Source: a virus. From it: a DNA stretch of 30,739 nt. Below the pieces are notes generated by a model, which did not search any database, was not told the DNA's origin, and saw nothing but the letters and a program-made list of their open reading frames with translations. The position numbers and the translations under genes are program-made. Below are positions 22,342-30,677 of the stretch, piece by piece (position 1 is the stretch's first letter; the number at the start of each line of letters is the position of its first letter). The stretch lies in the IMG/VR virus record IMGVR_UViG_3300025652_000322, positions 1 to 30,739 of that record; one strand, given 5' to 3'.

Positions 22342-25300
22342 TGGCCAAACAAAAAGTTCTTGCTCCTTATACAATAAAGAAAAAAGAAGAAGATAAACCC
22401 ATAAAAAAAACAAATGAATTTCAAGAAGCTTTTCTTAATGCTATTAAAAATATAGAAGAGTCACAAAAAGAACCACCTAAACCTGTTAAATACATCAGAC
22501 CAATAGTAGAAGCTTTTAAACCACTAGAAGAACAAAAAGATTCTAGTGCTGCACGTCTTGTCTTTAGTTTAAATCCTATGTTAAGAATTCAAATTAACGA
22601 AGGATTGGCTAAAAAAGAAGGTAAGTATGTAGACATTAATGAAATGTTAAAAAGTAGAGATGAGAAAGATTACATATCAGGGCTAGATGAAATTAGAACA
22701 GGTATAGAAACAGGTGCACATAACCTTGGTACAAGCACAGGCAGACTCTTATTTATGGGTACAGATTTTATAGCTAACACAGATTTTTTAGAAAAATTTG
22801 ATGCAATAATGGAAAGAAATAAACCAGAAGAACCCGAAACATGGAGAGGTGATTTAATAGAATTACTTACAACTTTTGGTGCACCTGGGGCAGTAGTTAC
22901 AAAAATTCTTTCAAGACTTGGTAAAGTTGGAAAAATATCAAACGTTGCAAATAAAATGAATAATCACAAAGCTAGTAAAGTAGCTCTTCGTGCTATTAAA
23001 AGTTTAGCTACTGTAGGTTTGACAGATGCTTCGGTTAGTTATGAAGGTAGACCTACATTGTTTGTTAATCCCGAGTCTACAAAAGGGTTAAGTCGTAGAA
23101 AAAAAGCAGGAGCTGAATTTAGAAACAGAATTAAATTTGGATTTGAGGGCGCTGTAGTTGGTGGTGGTTTTCCTCTTGTTGGTAAGGGGCTACAACTTGG
23201 TTATAAATTTTTAGGTAGACCTTTAATGGAACCTGTTGCAAAACTTGGTCTTAAAGGTATTAACAATTTAACATTTAGACCTGTTAGTTATTTATTAACT
23301 TCACCTAAATTAGGGTCTGTTCCTAATCCATTAGCTCCAGCCGTTAAAAAAACTGCTGAAAAATTAACAGGTGCTGGTAACTTTACAATTAATAAAATTA
23401 TAGGTCCCATGATTGCAAATGGATTTAATATAAAAAAAGGTTGGTCACAAATACCACCTTTTGAAAGATGGAGATTAGGTGATGTTGCTAAAAAAGGACC
23501 TGAAGCAAGATTAAAAATAGCAGATAATCTTATTTATTGGTTAAGATCTTATGGTAAAGCACCCAAAGATATTGAAACTGTTACAGAACAAGTTGGTTTG
23601 TATGTAAAGAAAAAAGCAAGAAGAATAGATAAAATATATCAAGACATCGAAGCGCAATCATACAAATTAGCAAAACAATTTGAAACAAGATATAATGGAA
23701 ATAAAACATCTCCTGTTGGAGAAAAATATTTTTTAGATCAAATAGATGATTTTTTTAGAGGTAAAGTAAAACTAAGTGATTTACCAAAAGAGTTACAAAC
23801 ATCTACACAAGAATTAAAAAAACACATTGAAGATGTTATGAAAGAATTTAAAAAAGCTTTACCAAAAGGTAAAGATGCAGACGACATTGTAAAATCTTTA
23901 GATTTGTCTCTTGGTAAAGACATAAGAAATTATTTATTAAAATCTTTTAAAACATTTACTAACCCAAATTATGCACCGGATGAAAAGTTAATAGATAACG
24001 CAGCAGATTTTTTAGCTAAAAATGTAATTAGCAAAAACAAAGATTATAAAATAGCAGCAAAAACAACATATGGTAATTTAAAAAACATGAGTGATATGCA
24101 TTTTGCTTATGGAAAAGATTTAGCTAGAAAAATATTAGTTGAGGGAAAACAAGAAGGAAGAAACCCACTTGCAACATTAAAAGACATTGGACAAAATATT
24201 TTAAGAAATAAAAAATATACTTTTTTAAAAACAGGAGAAGAGTTACCTGATGCTATACAAAAATTATTAGGTGTAGAAAAAAATTTAAAAGCATCTATTT
24301 TATTTACAACTGCAGATGTAGTTGCTGCTAATGCTCAAAAAAGAGCGGCAGATTTTATAGCAAAACAAGGTGTAAAAAATGGTTGGTTATTTAGAAATGA
24401 AGCAGAAGCAATAGTTAAATACCCAAGAGCGCGACAGGTAAAAGATCTTCCGCAAATAGGAAATTATTTAAAAACAGAATTATCTGATTTATGGACTTCT
24501 CCAGAATTTGTAGAAATGTTTAAAGGAACTGGTGGTCAGTTTAACAGAAGTGTGTTGGCTGGTTTTTATAGAAATTATATACTAAGACCTAAAGCTTTAG
24601 TTCAAGCAGGTAAAACTTTGTATTCACCCACAACACAAGTTCGTAACGTAACTGCAGGATCTATGTTTGCATTATTAAACGGACACATTGGACACAATGC
24701 AAGTTTAACAGATGCTATTAGAATTGTCATGAGAGATATTTTTAAAGCTGGTAAAAATATAGATAATAGAGAATTTAATAATTATATAGAAAAACTTATT
24801 AAAGTTGGTTCTATAGATGAAAATGTGGTTGCATCTGAATTAGGTGCAATTTTTAATAAAATAAGAGCTGGTAATATAAAAACAGAACAAGAATTAACAC
24901 AAGAATTATTAAAACCCGCTTCTCTTACAGAAAAAGTTGCTAGAGTTTATGCAGGTGGTGATAATTTATGGAAAATATACGGACATGAATTTGATAAATC
25001 TATGTTTAGTCAAGCACTTAAATCTGTTGATGATGTTGCAGATTTTTTTAAACACATGGGTGATGATTTTAGTAAAACAGATTTAGTATCAAACGTTCCT
25101 AAATCTTTAGATGAAGCTTTAGATGAAGCAGCTGCTTACATGATAAGAAATACTTATCCAACTTACAGTAAAGTTCCCCCCGTTGTACAGGGTATTAGAG
25201 AATTACCGATTGGTAACTTTGTATCTTTTCCTGCAGAAATAATTAGAACTACATCTAACAACATAGCGATGGGTTTAAAAATGGCTAGTCACGCTAATCC

Positions 25301-26786
25301 AAAAATAAGACAAATGGGTATTAGAAGAATGATGGGTGCTGGAATGACATTATATGGAATAGGAAAAGGAATATCTGAAACAGCATATTATTTAACAAAC
25401 ACAACAGAGAACCAATGGAATGCGTATAAAAGAGCGGGAGCTGCTCCATGGGATAAAAATAAAAATTTAGTTCCTATTAAAGGATGGAAAAACGGCGAGT
25501 CTGCTTTTATAAATTTTTCTTATTTTACTCCTTACGATATGTTTGACGACACAATTGATGCTGCTATTAATCAAGCAATGTCTCAAAACATGAACCCACA
25601 AGAAGTTAACTCATACGTTACGGGTTTATTGTTTGGCGAAAATGGACCAGTTAGAGAATTGTTAGGACCATTTATAGCAGAACCTTTAGGGTTTGATAGA
25701 TTTATAGACGTAACAACAAGAGGTGGTAGAACTAAAGAAGGTTTTAGAATTTATACTGATGCAGATATGGAGCAAGATCTTCGTGCTGTTATAACAAAAT
25801 CTATAAACCATATTATAGATGGTATAAAACCAGGTGTATTGACTACAGCTGAAAAAATTAAAATGGGTTTTGAAGGTGATTTAAGTAGATCGGGTAAAGC
25901 AATTAATTTAAAAGATGAATTAATTGCATTATTTACAGGTACTAGAATTATGAGAGTAGATACAAAAAAAGATTTAAGATTTATTGCTTCAAATTTAAAT
26001 AGATCTTTAAGATCTGTTGATGAAACAGAAAATTTTTACACAGTAGAACATTGGAAAACTCATACACCTGGAGACATGATACGAGAATTTACAAAAATGC
26101 AAGAAGAAGCTTTTAGATTACAAAAAGCTGTGCATATGAAAATAAAAGATTTAGAAACTTTAGATCTTAGTAAATCAAAAATTATAGAAATCTTAGAAGA
26201 CTCAGGATTAAATTCAACTCTTGCAGATAACTTAGCTTACGGAAGATTTACTCCAATAAATTATTCTGAAAAAAGATTTGAAACAAAAATGAAATACATA
26301 AAAAACTGGTTAAAACAACAACAGAAAGAAAATCCAGGAGAATACTACAATTTAAAAAGAAGTTTTGTTTTTCCTGAAAGAGAGTTTGATAAAATTATTT
26401 CAAACTATGATGATAATAAATTTTTTCCTAATGAAATATTTAACAAAGAAACCAAACAATATGAAGGTGGTTATTATCCTGAAAGAGAAGATTATTTAAC
26501 AGACAAAAATGGTAGTTTAATTAAAGATGATAATGGTAATCCTATAAAAGATCCAAGTAGTTCTCAAGAATTTTTACAAAAAAATGTTCCTATAATTAAA
26601 GACAAAATTAAAAATATTATTAACCCTTTAGGTGATGTTATGGGTAAAGCACCTGTTGCGCCACTACCAAATACACCTGCTCCAAATGTACAAACAGCAG
26701 CATTAAAAGATCCAATAACTAACTTGACAAGGACGGAGAGTGCATTACTATCACCAGAAGAACAAGTAATTGCTAGGAGAACATAA
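22341..26786 (+). CDS. Very large internal virion / DNA-ejection protein
   Basis: A 1481-residue, mostly helical protein, the largest in the window. The N-terminus is charged (KKKEEDKPIKKTNEF). Hydrophobic helices appear near residues 170-195 (IELLTTFGAPGAVVTKILSR) and 265-300 (FGFEGAVVGGGFPLVGKGLQ). The long central part is Lys-rich. The C-terminal third holds conserved stretches: KTLYSPTTQVRNVTAGSMFA, GIRELPIGNFVSFPAEIIRT, MGIRRMMGAGMTLYGIGKGI, GFDRFIDVTTRGG. It ends LTRTESALLSPEEQVIARR, a C-terminal peptide pattern recurrent in marine phage internal proteins. Its size, position after the other presumed ejection proteins and position just before lysis genes fit a T7 gp16-like role. No lytic transglycosylase motif was seen. 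Overlaps both neighbours by 1 nt. Confidence 0.72.
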   Translation: MAKQKVLAPYTIKKKEEDKPIKKTNEFQEAFLNAIKNIEESQKEPPKPVKYIRPIVEAFKPLEEQKDSSAARLVFSLNPMLRIQINEGLAKKEGKYVDINEMLKSRDEKDYISGLDEIRTGIETGAHNLGTSTGRLLFMGTDFIANTDFLEKFDAIMERNKPEEPETWRGDLIELLTTFGAPGAVVTKILSRLGKVGKISNVANKMNNHKASKVALRAIKSLATVGLTDASVSYEGRPTLFVNPESTKGLSRRKKAGAEFRNRIKFGFEGAVVGGGFPLVGKGLQLGYKFLGRPLMEPVAKLGLKGINNLTFRPVSYLLTSPKLGSVPNPLAPAVKKTAEKLTGAGNFTINKIIGPMIANGFNIKKGWSQIPPFERWRLGDVAKKGPEARLKIADNLIYWLRSYGKAPKDIETVTEQVGLYVKKKARRIDKIYQDIEAQSYKLAKQFETRYNGNKTSPVGEKYFLDQIDDFFRGKVKLSDLPKELQTSTQELKKHIEDVMKEFKKALPKGKDADDIVKSLDLSLGKDIRNYLLKSFKTFTNPNYAPDEKLIDNAADFLAKNVISKNKDYKIAAKTTYGNLKNMSDMHFAYGKDLARKILVEGKQEGRNPLATLKDIGQNILRNKKYTFLKTGEELPDAIQKLLGVEKNLKASILFTTADVVAANAQKRAADFIAKQGVKNGWLFRNEAEAIVKYPRARQVKDLPQIGNYLKTELSDLWTSPEFVEMFKGTGGQFNRSVLAGFYRNYILRPKALVQAGKTLYSPTTQVRNVTAGSMFALLNGHIGHNASLTDAIRIVMRDIFKAGKNIDNREFNNYIEKLIKVGSIDENVVASELGAIFNKIRAGNIKTEQELTQELLKPASLTEKVARVYAGGDNLWKIYGHEFDKSMFSQALKSVDDVADFFKHMGDDFSKTDLVSNVPKSLDEALDEAAAYMIRNTYPTYSKVPPVVQGIRELPIGNFVSFPAEIIRTTSNNIAMGLKMASHANPKIRQMGIRRMMGAGMTLYGIGKGISETAYYLTNTTENQWNAYKRAGAAPWDKNKNLVPIKGWKNGESAFINFSYFTPYDMFDDTIDAAINQAMSQNMNPQEVNSYVTGLLFGENGPVRELLGPFIAEPLGFDRFIDVTTRGGRTKEGFRIYTDADMEQDLRAVITKSINHIIDGIKPGVLTTAEKIKMGFEGDLSRSGKAINLKDELIALFTGTRIMRVDTKKDLRFIASNLNRSLRSVDETENFYTVEHWKTHTPGDMIREFTKMQEEAFRLQKAVHMKIKDLETLDLSKSKIIEILEDSGLNSTLADNLAYGRFTPINYSEKRFETKMKYIKNWLKQQQKENPGEYYNLKRSFVFPEREFDKIISNYDDNKFFPNEIFNKETKQYEGGYYPEREDYLTDKNGSLIKDDNGNPIKDPSSSQEFLQKNVPIIKDKIKNIINPLGDVMGKAPVAPLPNTPAPNVQTAALKDPITNLTRTESALLSPEEQVIARRT

Positions 26787-26965
26787 TGGCTAAAAAATCT
26801 GCATTACAAAAAATCGAATCTCATGAAAAGCTTTGCAGAATAATGCAAAAGCAAACATTTGAGCAGATAAAAGAAATGCAAGAACGTATTAAAAGATTAG
26901 AGTATTGGATAGTCGGTGGTATGGGAGCCGTATTATTAATTTTACTCACGGATTTTACAAAATAA
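26786..26965 (+). CDS. Holin-like small membrane protein (XhlA-type layout)
   Basis: A 59-residue frame starting at a TAATG junction (26784-26788). The first 40 residues are a charged helix (KIESHEKLCRIMQKQTFEQI, then QERIKRLEY) and the last part is a single transmembrane segment (WIVGGMGAVLLILLTDF). The amphipathic helix followed by one C-terminal membrane helix is the layout of XhlA-like phage lysis proteins. It directly precedes the M15 peptidase gene with a 4-nt gap, making a holin plus endolysin pair. A pinholin or anchor role cannot be separated from a true holin by sequence alone. Confidence 0.75.
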   Translation: MAKKSALQKIESHEKLCRIMQKQTFEQIKEMQERIKRLEYWIVGGMGAVLLILLTDFTK

Positions 26966-26969
26966 AACT

Positions 26970-27446
26970 ATGGAACTTTCTAGAAACTTTTCTCTTCAAG
27001 AATTAATTAAATCAGATACAGCTGTCCGTTTGGATATAAACAATAATCCAAACTCAGGTCAGATAGAAAAACTAAAAGCACTTTGTGAAAATATTTTACA
27101 GCCGGTACGTGATCACTTTGGTAGAGTCAAGGTGACTAGCGGGTTCCGTAGCGAGCAGCTGTGCCTAAAAATAGGTAGCTCGATCAACAGCCAACATGCA
27201 AAAGCTGAGGCCGCAGACTTTGAATGTATGGGAACTGACAATGCAGAATTAGCTGATTGGATTTACATGAACCTAGAATTTGATCAATTGATACTCGAGT
27301 TCTACACGCCCGGCGAACCTAATTCAGGATGGATACACTGTAGTTATACTACTGACCAACCTAGAAAACAATTCTTACACGCATTTAAATCAGAAGGTAA
27401 AACTAAATACAAACCTGTAATTGGAAAAGCTAGAGATCTAGTTTAA
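26970..27446 (+). CDS. Peptidase M15-family endolysin (D-Ala-D-Ala type)
   Basis: A 158-residue protein of the M15 (VanY/D,D-carboxypeptidase-like) family, which cleaves peptides in peptidoglycan. Zinc ligands are visible as His76 and Asp83 in SQHAKAEAADFE, with His123 in GWIHCSY; the probable catalytic Glu110 is in LILEFY. The N-terminal NFSLQELIKSDTAVR and the VTSGFRSEQLC segment are also family-typical. Usually the motif is SxHxxGxAxD; here the Gly is replaced by Glu (AKAEAAD), a conservative family variant. No signal peptide, so release presumably needs the upstream holin-like protein. The start lacks a clear Shine-Dalgarno sequence and may depend on coupling. Confidence 0.88.
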   Translation: MELSRNFSLQELIKSDTAVRLDINNNPNSGQIEKLKALCENILQPVRDHFGRVKVTSGFRSEQLCLKIGSSINSQHAKAEAADFECMGTDNAELADWIYMNLEFDQLILEFYTPGEPNSGWIHCSYTTDQPRKQFLHAFKSEGKTKYKPVIGKARDLV

Positions 27447-27452
27447 AAATTC

Positions 27453-27473
27453 TAGCGCGCTACGCGTACAGTC
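27453..27473. promoter_or_regulatory. GC-rich overlapping palindromes between convergent genes
   Basis: In the 30-nt gap between the endolysin and the helicase end, TAGCGCGCTA (27453-27462) and TACGCGTA (27461-27468) overlap, followed by CAGTC. ACGCGTACAGTC (27462-27473) matches ACGCGTATAGTC at 2771-2782 with one mismatch. The site could be a bidirectional terminator substitute or a protein-binding site. No T-tracts are seen on either strand. Confidence 0.4.
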
Positions 27474-27476
27474 CTA

Positions 27477-28907
27477 CTAAATCCATGATTTAAGTTCTTC
27501 ACCTAATACTTCGGAAGCTATGTTTATTTTTTTTCTTAACGCTTTAACAATTTTTTCATCAACAGTATCTTCAGCATTTATATCTACATAAGTTACAGGT
27601 TTTTTCTGTCCCATACGATGTGCTCTGTCCTCTGACTGTAATCGTTTTTCTAGGTCATATCCGTTAGAATAGTAAATTACGGTGTTTGCAGCCGTTAAAG
27701 TTATCCCATAGCCGCCCGTAGAAGGCGTTCCAATAAAAAACCGGCACTTAGGGTCGTCTTGAAAACGTTTGATATTGTCTTGTCTTTCGTCTTTTGGCGT
27801 TAACCCATAATAGTCAACAAAGGACCCTGGACCATATTTATCTTTTATAGCATCTATAATTTTAGTCATGTCATACTGATAGTGAGCCCAAATAATAGCT
27901 TTACCCTCAATGTCTTCAAGAATAGTCATTAGTTCATCTATTCTATTATTTTTTATAGATTGAGTAATACCATTATCGTCAGTAAAATGACCACAAGTTA
28001 TTTGTTGTAAACGCATTAACTGTGTCAATGAATTTTTTGTGCTAGATATTTTACCTTGTAATATAGCTAAAGCTTGTTCTTTCATTTGATTGTACAATTT
28101 TGATTGTTCGGGTGTTAATTGTATTTGACGTTTAATAAATATTTTATCTGGTAAATCTAAACAATCTTCTTTTAAAACACGATAAGAAAATTCTTTTAAC
28201 GTTTCAGATAATTCACCTAAGTTTTTAAATTTATCTACAACTTGTATTGACCTACCATGAGCATGCATGGTTTTCATTTCTGCATACCTATTTCTAAATG
28301 CATAATAAGATGTAAAATCTAATAACCATGGACTTAAAAATTCACATTGACTAAACAAATCTAACGGATTTTTAGTAACAGGAGAACCTGTCATTATACG
28401 TCTATATTTTGCTTCTTTAGATAAAGCTACAATGTTTTTAGTACGTTTAGCACTAGGGTTTTTAATTGTAGTAGACTCATCAATAGCCATTAACGCATTA
28501 TGTGATCTTAAAAATTTACCTGCAAACAATCTACCTTTGTCTGTACTAAAAGCTTCAACATTCATAATTAAAATATGTAAAGCTGTTTCCACTTCAAACA
28601 AAGTTTCTAGTTTTTCTTGTTGTTTTTTATTTATATTTGGTTGCCACAATACAGTTACGTTTTCTATGTGGTTAGGTAAATGAGTTGGTAATTCATTACT
28701 GTACCAAGTTCCAACAACTCCTTTAGGTGCTATGATTAAAGCACCATCTACTTTACCTTTATCGTAAAGCATAGACATATTATCTATTAATACTTTTGTT
28801 TTACCTGTACCCATTTCCATAAAATAAGCATAAGTTTCTCTATTCCATGACTTTTCTAACGCAGTCATTTGATGAGCGTATGGTTTTGTTTTAAATTTAT
28901 AGTTCAT
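27477..28907 (-). CDS. SNF2-family (superfamily 2) DNA helicase / translocase
   Basis: A 476-residue ATP-dependent DNA translocase. Motifs in order: Q-like region KPYAHQMTALEKSW; Walker A MGTGKTK (residues 32-38); Walker B variant AIDEST (141-146) in place of DEAH; motif III TGSPVTKNP; motif IV AIIWAHYQYDM; motif V IGTPSTGGYGITLTAA; motif VI QSEDRAHRMGQ. SNF2-like helicases of this compact type are common in phage replication modules. I choose the start at 28907 (MNYKFKTKPY) rather than 28940: the upstream 11 codons look non-native, and a purine-rich AGAAAGAAG and predicted promoter elements sit in that interval. It is the only minus-strand gene and it runs toward the lysis gene; it is divergent from the gene at 28962. 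Confidence 0.92.
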   Translation of the reverse strand: MNYKFKTKPYAHQMTALEKSWNRETYAYFMEMGTGKTKVLIDNMSMLYDKGKVDGALIIAPKGVVGTWYSNELPTHLPNHIENVTVLWQPNINKKQQEKLETLFEVETALHILIMNVEAFSTDKGRLFAGKFLRSHNALMAIDESTTIKNPSAKRTKNIVALSKEAKYRRIMTGSPVTKNPLDLFSQCEFLSPWLLDFTSYYAFRNRYAEMKTMHAHGRSIQVVDKFKNLGELSETLKEFSYRVLKEDCLDLPDKIFIKRQIQLTPEQSKLYNQMKEQALAILQGKISSTKNSLTQLMRLQQITCGHFTDDNGITQSIKNNRIDELMTILEDIEGKAIIWAHYQYDMTKIIDAIKDKYGPGSFVDYYGLTPKDERQDNIKRFQDDPKCRFFIGTPSTGGYGITLTAANTVIYYSNGYDLEKRLQSEDRAHRMGQKKPVTYVDINAEDTVDEKIVKALRKKINIASEVLGEELKSWI

Positions 28908-28925
28908 AGTTTTTCTTCTTTCTAG

Positions 28926-28958
28926 TTGACAAAATAACATTTATAACTATATTGTCAA
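28926..28958. promoter_or_regulatory. Mirror-symmetric divergent promoter region
   Basis: Plus strand: TTGACA (28926-28931), 16-nt spacer, TATATT (28948-28953). Minus strand: TTGACA (28958-28953), 16-nt spacer, TATTTT (28936-28931). The arms TTGACAA (28926-28932) and TTGTCAA (28952-28958) are inverted repeats separated by 19 nt, so each -35 overlaps the other strand's -10. The plus start would fall within a few bases of the ATG at 28962, which has no Shine-Dalgarno sequence. The minus start near 28924 leaves a short leader before the helicase ATG. Confidence 0.6.
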
Positions 28959-28961
28959 GTC

Positions 28962-29321
28962 ATGAAAGAAAATAAAGTTTATGTAATTCAAGAAGTTGCT
29001 GGAACTCAATCAGGCTCACCTAAAATTAATATTATGGGTGCTGCTAAATATGGTAAGTTTGAATTTTTACTACCAGAGTTTTCGCAAATAATATTTTCTC
29101 CTGGTCCATTAATTTTTAAATTAAGAAAAGCATTAAAAAATTTTACGACCGAAGATTATTTATTATTAACTGGTGATCCAGCTATTATAGGCGTTGCATG
29201 TTCAATAGTTTCTGACATGACAAACGGTAAATACAATTTACTTAAATGGGATAAACAAGAAAGATCTTATTATCCTATTGAAATTAACCTATACGAGAAA
29301 GGAGAAATTGATGACAATTGA
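28962..29321 (+). CDS. Conserved small phage protein at the head of the DNA-metabolism module
   Basis: A 119-residue protein starting MKENKVYVIQEVAGTQSGSP. The pattern FEFLLPEFSQIIFSPGPLIF, KLRKALKNFTTEDYLLLTGD, PAIIGVACSIVSDMTNGKYN and LKWDKQERSYYPIEINLY is a family I recognise from phage replication regions ('LLPxxxQIxFSxGPxxxKLRxxLxxFxxxDYLLLxGDP'). Its biochemical function is unknown to me. It is the first gene of the plus-strand unit after the divergent promoter and has no visible Shine-Dalgarno sequence, so it may be leaderless. Its end overlaps the next gene by 11 nt. Confidence 0.8.
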   Translation: MKENKVYVIQEVAGTQSGSPKINIMGAAKYGKFEFLLPEFSQIIFSPGPLIFKLRKALKNFTTEDYLLLTGDPAIIGVACSIVSDMTNGKYNLLKWDKQERSYYPIEINLYEKGEIDDN

Positions 29322-29862
29322 TTTTGAAAAAGACCAAGAAAATGTTTTGCAAAAAACAACCAACATACAATCACTTGCAGATCAAGTAGAAAAGTTAGAG
29401 GACTTACAAAAAAGACTTGAACTACAAGAAGATAATTTAAAAAACACAAAAAAACAAATTGATCATTTATCTGGAGAAGTAATTCCTACTATGATGTCTG
29501 AGATGGGTTTATCTCATCTTAAACTTATGGATGGATCTTCAGTAGATGTAAAACCAAATTATAGCGCAAGTATCTCTGTTGCAAACAGAGAAGCAGCGTT
29601 TGGATGGCTTCGTAATAATGGACTAGGAGATATAATCAAAAATGAGATATCCGTATCTTTTGGTCGCAACGAGGATAACAAGGCGGCTGATTATGCCACC
29701 CTTGCAGAGAGTCAAGGATTTCAACCTCAACAAAAATTGAAAGTTGAACCTATGACTCTCAAAGCGTTAGTCCGTGAACGTATAGAGGCAGGTAAAGAAA
29801 TGCCAACGGAAATTTTCAACGTATTTGTTGGAAATAAAACAACAATAAAAAGGAAACAATAA
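29311..29862 (+). CDS. Conserved coiled-coil phage protein near the ssDNA-binding-like gene
   Basis: A 183-residue protein. An N-terminal coiled coil (QSLADQVEKLEDLQKRLELQ, EDNLKNTKKQIDHLSGEVIP) is followed by an alpha/beta domain: SEMGLSHLKLMDGSSVDVK, SISVANREAAFGWLRNNGLG, DIIKNEISVSFGRNEDNKAA, EPMTLKALVRERIEAGKEMP. The layout is found in phage DNA-metabolism clusters, commonly adjacent to single-strand-binding or recombination genes. I do not know its activity. I place the start at 29311 because GAAAGGAG lies 7 nt upstream; an upstream in-frame ATG at 29278 lacks such a site. It overlaps the previous gene by 11 nt. Confidence 0.78.
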   Translation: MTIDFEKDQENVLQKTTNIQSLADQVEKLEDLQKRLELQEDNLKNTKKQIDHLSGEVIPTMMSEMGLSHLKLMDGSSVDVKPNYSASISVANREAAFGWLRNNGLGDIIKNEISVSFGRNEDNKAADYATLAESQGFQPQQKLKVEPMTLKALVRERIEAGKEMPTEIFNVFVGNKTTIKRKQ

Positions 29863-29864
29863 AC

Positions 29865-30623
29865 ATGAATGAAGTAGCAATGAAAAAAGAAAATGCAGTA
29901 GCAGTCAATATGTTTGAAGCTGATGCAGACAAAGGCTCTCAGAACATGACGCAAGAAGATCTTGCGTTACCATTTCTGAAAGTATTAGGACAACTATCTC
30001 CAGAGGTAAATAAGAGAGATGGGAAATATGTTGAGGGGGCAGAACCCGGCATGATTCTCAACACTGTCACAAACGAAGTTTTTGATGGTACCAAAGGAAT
30101 AGATGTGTTGCCAGTATTCTATGAAAGAAAATACGTAGAATGGCAAGACAGAGGTGAGGGTAAAGGCGCACCTGTAGCAATTCACGATGCAAGTTCAGAC
30201 ATCATGAGTCAAACTACACGTGACAAATCTTTTAAAGATAGATTACCTAATGGTAATTACTTAGAGAATACTGCAAATCATTATGTGGTAGTTTTAGGTG
30301 ATTCACCACAGACGGCTTTAATTTCTATGAAAGCGACTCAACTAAAAATTAGTCGTAAATGGAATTCCATTATGATGGGAATTAAGTTGCAAGGTAAAAA
30401 TGGTTTGTTTACTCCGCCAACATACAGCCACATTTACAATCTAAAGACTGTTCAAATGTCTAACGACAAAGGAACATGGTTTGGTTGGGAAGTGTCTAAA
30501 GTTGGTCCGGTCTCGGATCAAGGTGTTTATCAAATTGCAAAATCTTTTGCTGACAAAGTTGGCAAAGGTGATGTGGAAGTTAAACATGGATCAGACGAAT
30601 CAAAAACAGATTCACCATACTAA
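29865..30623 (+). CDS. Putative ssDNA-binding / DNA-metabolism protein
   Basis: A 252-residue protein. Conserved-looking stretches are QEDLALPFLKVLGQLSPEVN, KYVEGAEPGMILNTVTNEVF, GIDVLPVFYERKYVEWQDRG, NYLENTANHYVVVLGDSPQT, ALISMKATQLKISRKWNSIM, LFTPPTYSHIYNLKTV and GTWFGWEVSKVG. This family is common in early regions of marine and other phages and has been annotated by analogy to single-strand-binding proteins. The beta-rich body and the acidic, disordered C-terminus (KHGSDESKTDSPY) would fit an ssDNA-binding protein with an acidic tail, but the tail is short. I regard the function as inferred and moderate. It begins 2 nt after the upstream stop. Confidence 0.62.
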   Translation: MNEVAMKKENAVAVNMFEADADKGSQNMTQEDLALPFLKVLGQLSPEVNKRDGKYVEGAEPGMILNTVTNEVFDGTKGIDVLPVFYERKYVEWQDRGEGKGAPVAIHDASSDIMSQTTRDKSFKDRLPNGNYLENTANHYVVVLGDSPQTALISMKATQLKISRKWNSIMMGIKLQGKNGLFTPPTYSHIYNLKTVQMSNDKGTWFGWEVSKVGPVSDQGVYQIAKSFADKVGKGDVEVKHGSDESKTDSPY

Positions 30624-30636
30624 ATAAAATCCTAGG

Positions 30637-30670
30637 AGTAGGCGCGGAAGCGAGAGTGGAAGCGCCTATT
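30637..30670 (+). promoter_or_regulatory. Hairpin with purine-rich loop upstream of the last gene
   Basis: AGTAGGCGC (30637-30645) pairs with GCGCCTATT (30662-30670), including one G-T pair. The 16-nt loop (30646-30661) is almost entirely purine. It is followed by TTAAAAATTATG, where ATG at 30678 opens the final frame. It could control translation of that gene or terminate the preceding one; no T-tract follows. Confidence 0.5.
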
Positions 30671-30677
30671 AAAAATT

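Noticed and set aside
28908-28940. Upstream start of the helicase (11 extra codons)
   Set aside because: This stretch lies within the predicted promoter and ribosome-binding region and encodes no conserved helicase sequence; the ATG at 28907 fits better.
29278-29310. Upstream ATG for the coiled-coil protein
   Set aside because: It would add 11 residues lying over the end of the previous gene with no ribosome-binding site, whereas ATG 29311 follows GAAAGGAG at good spacing.
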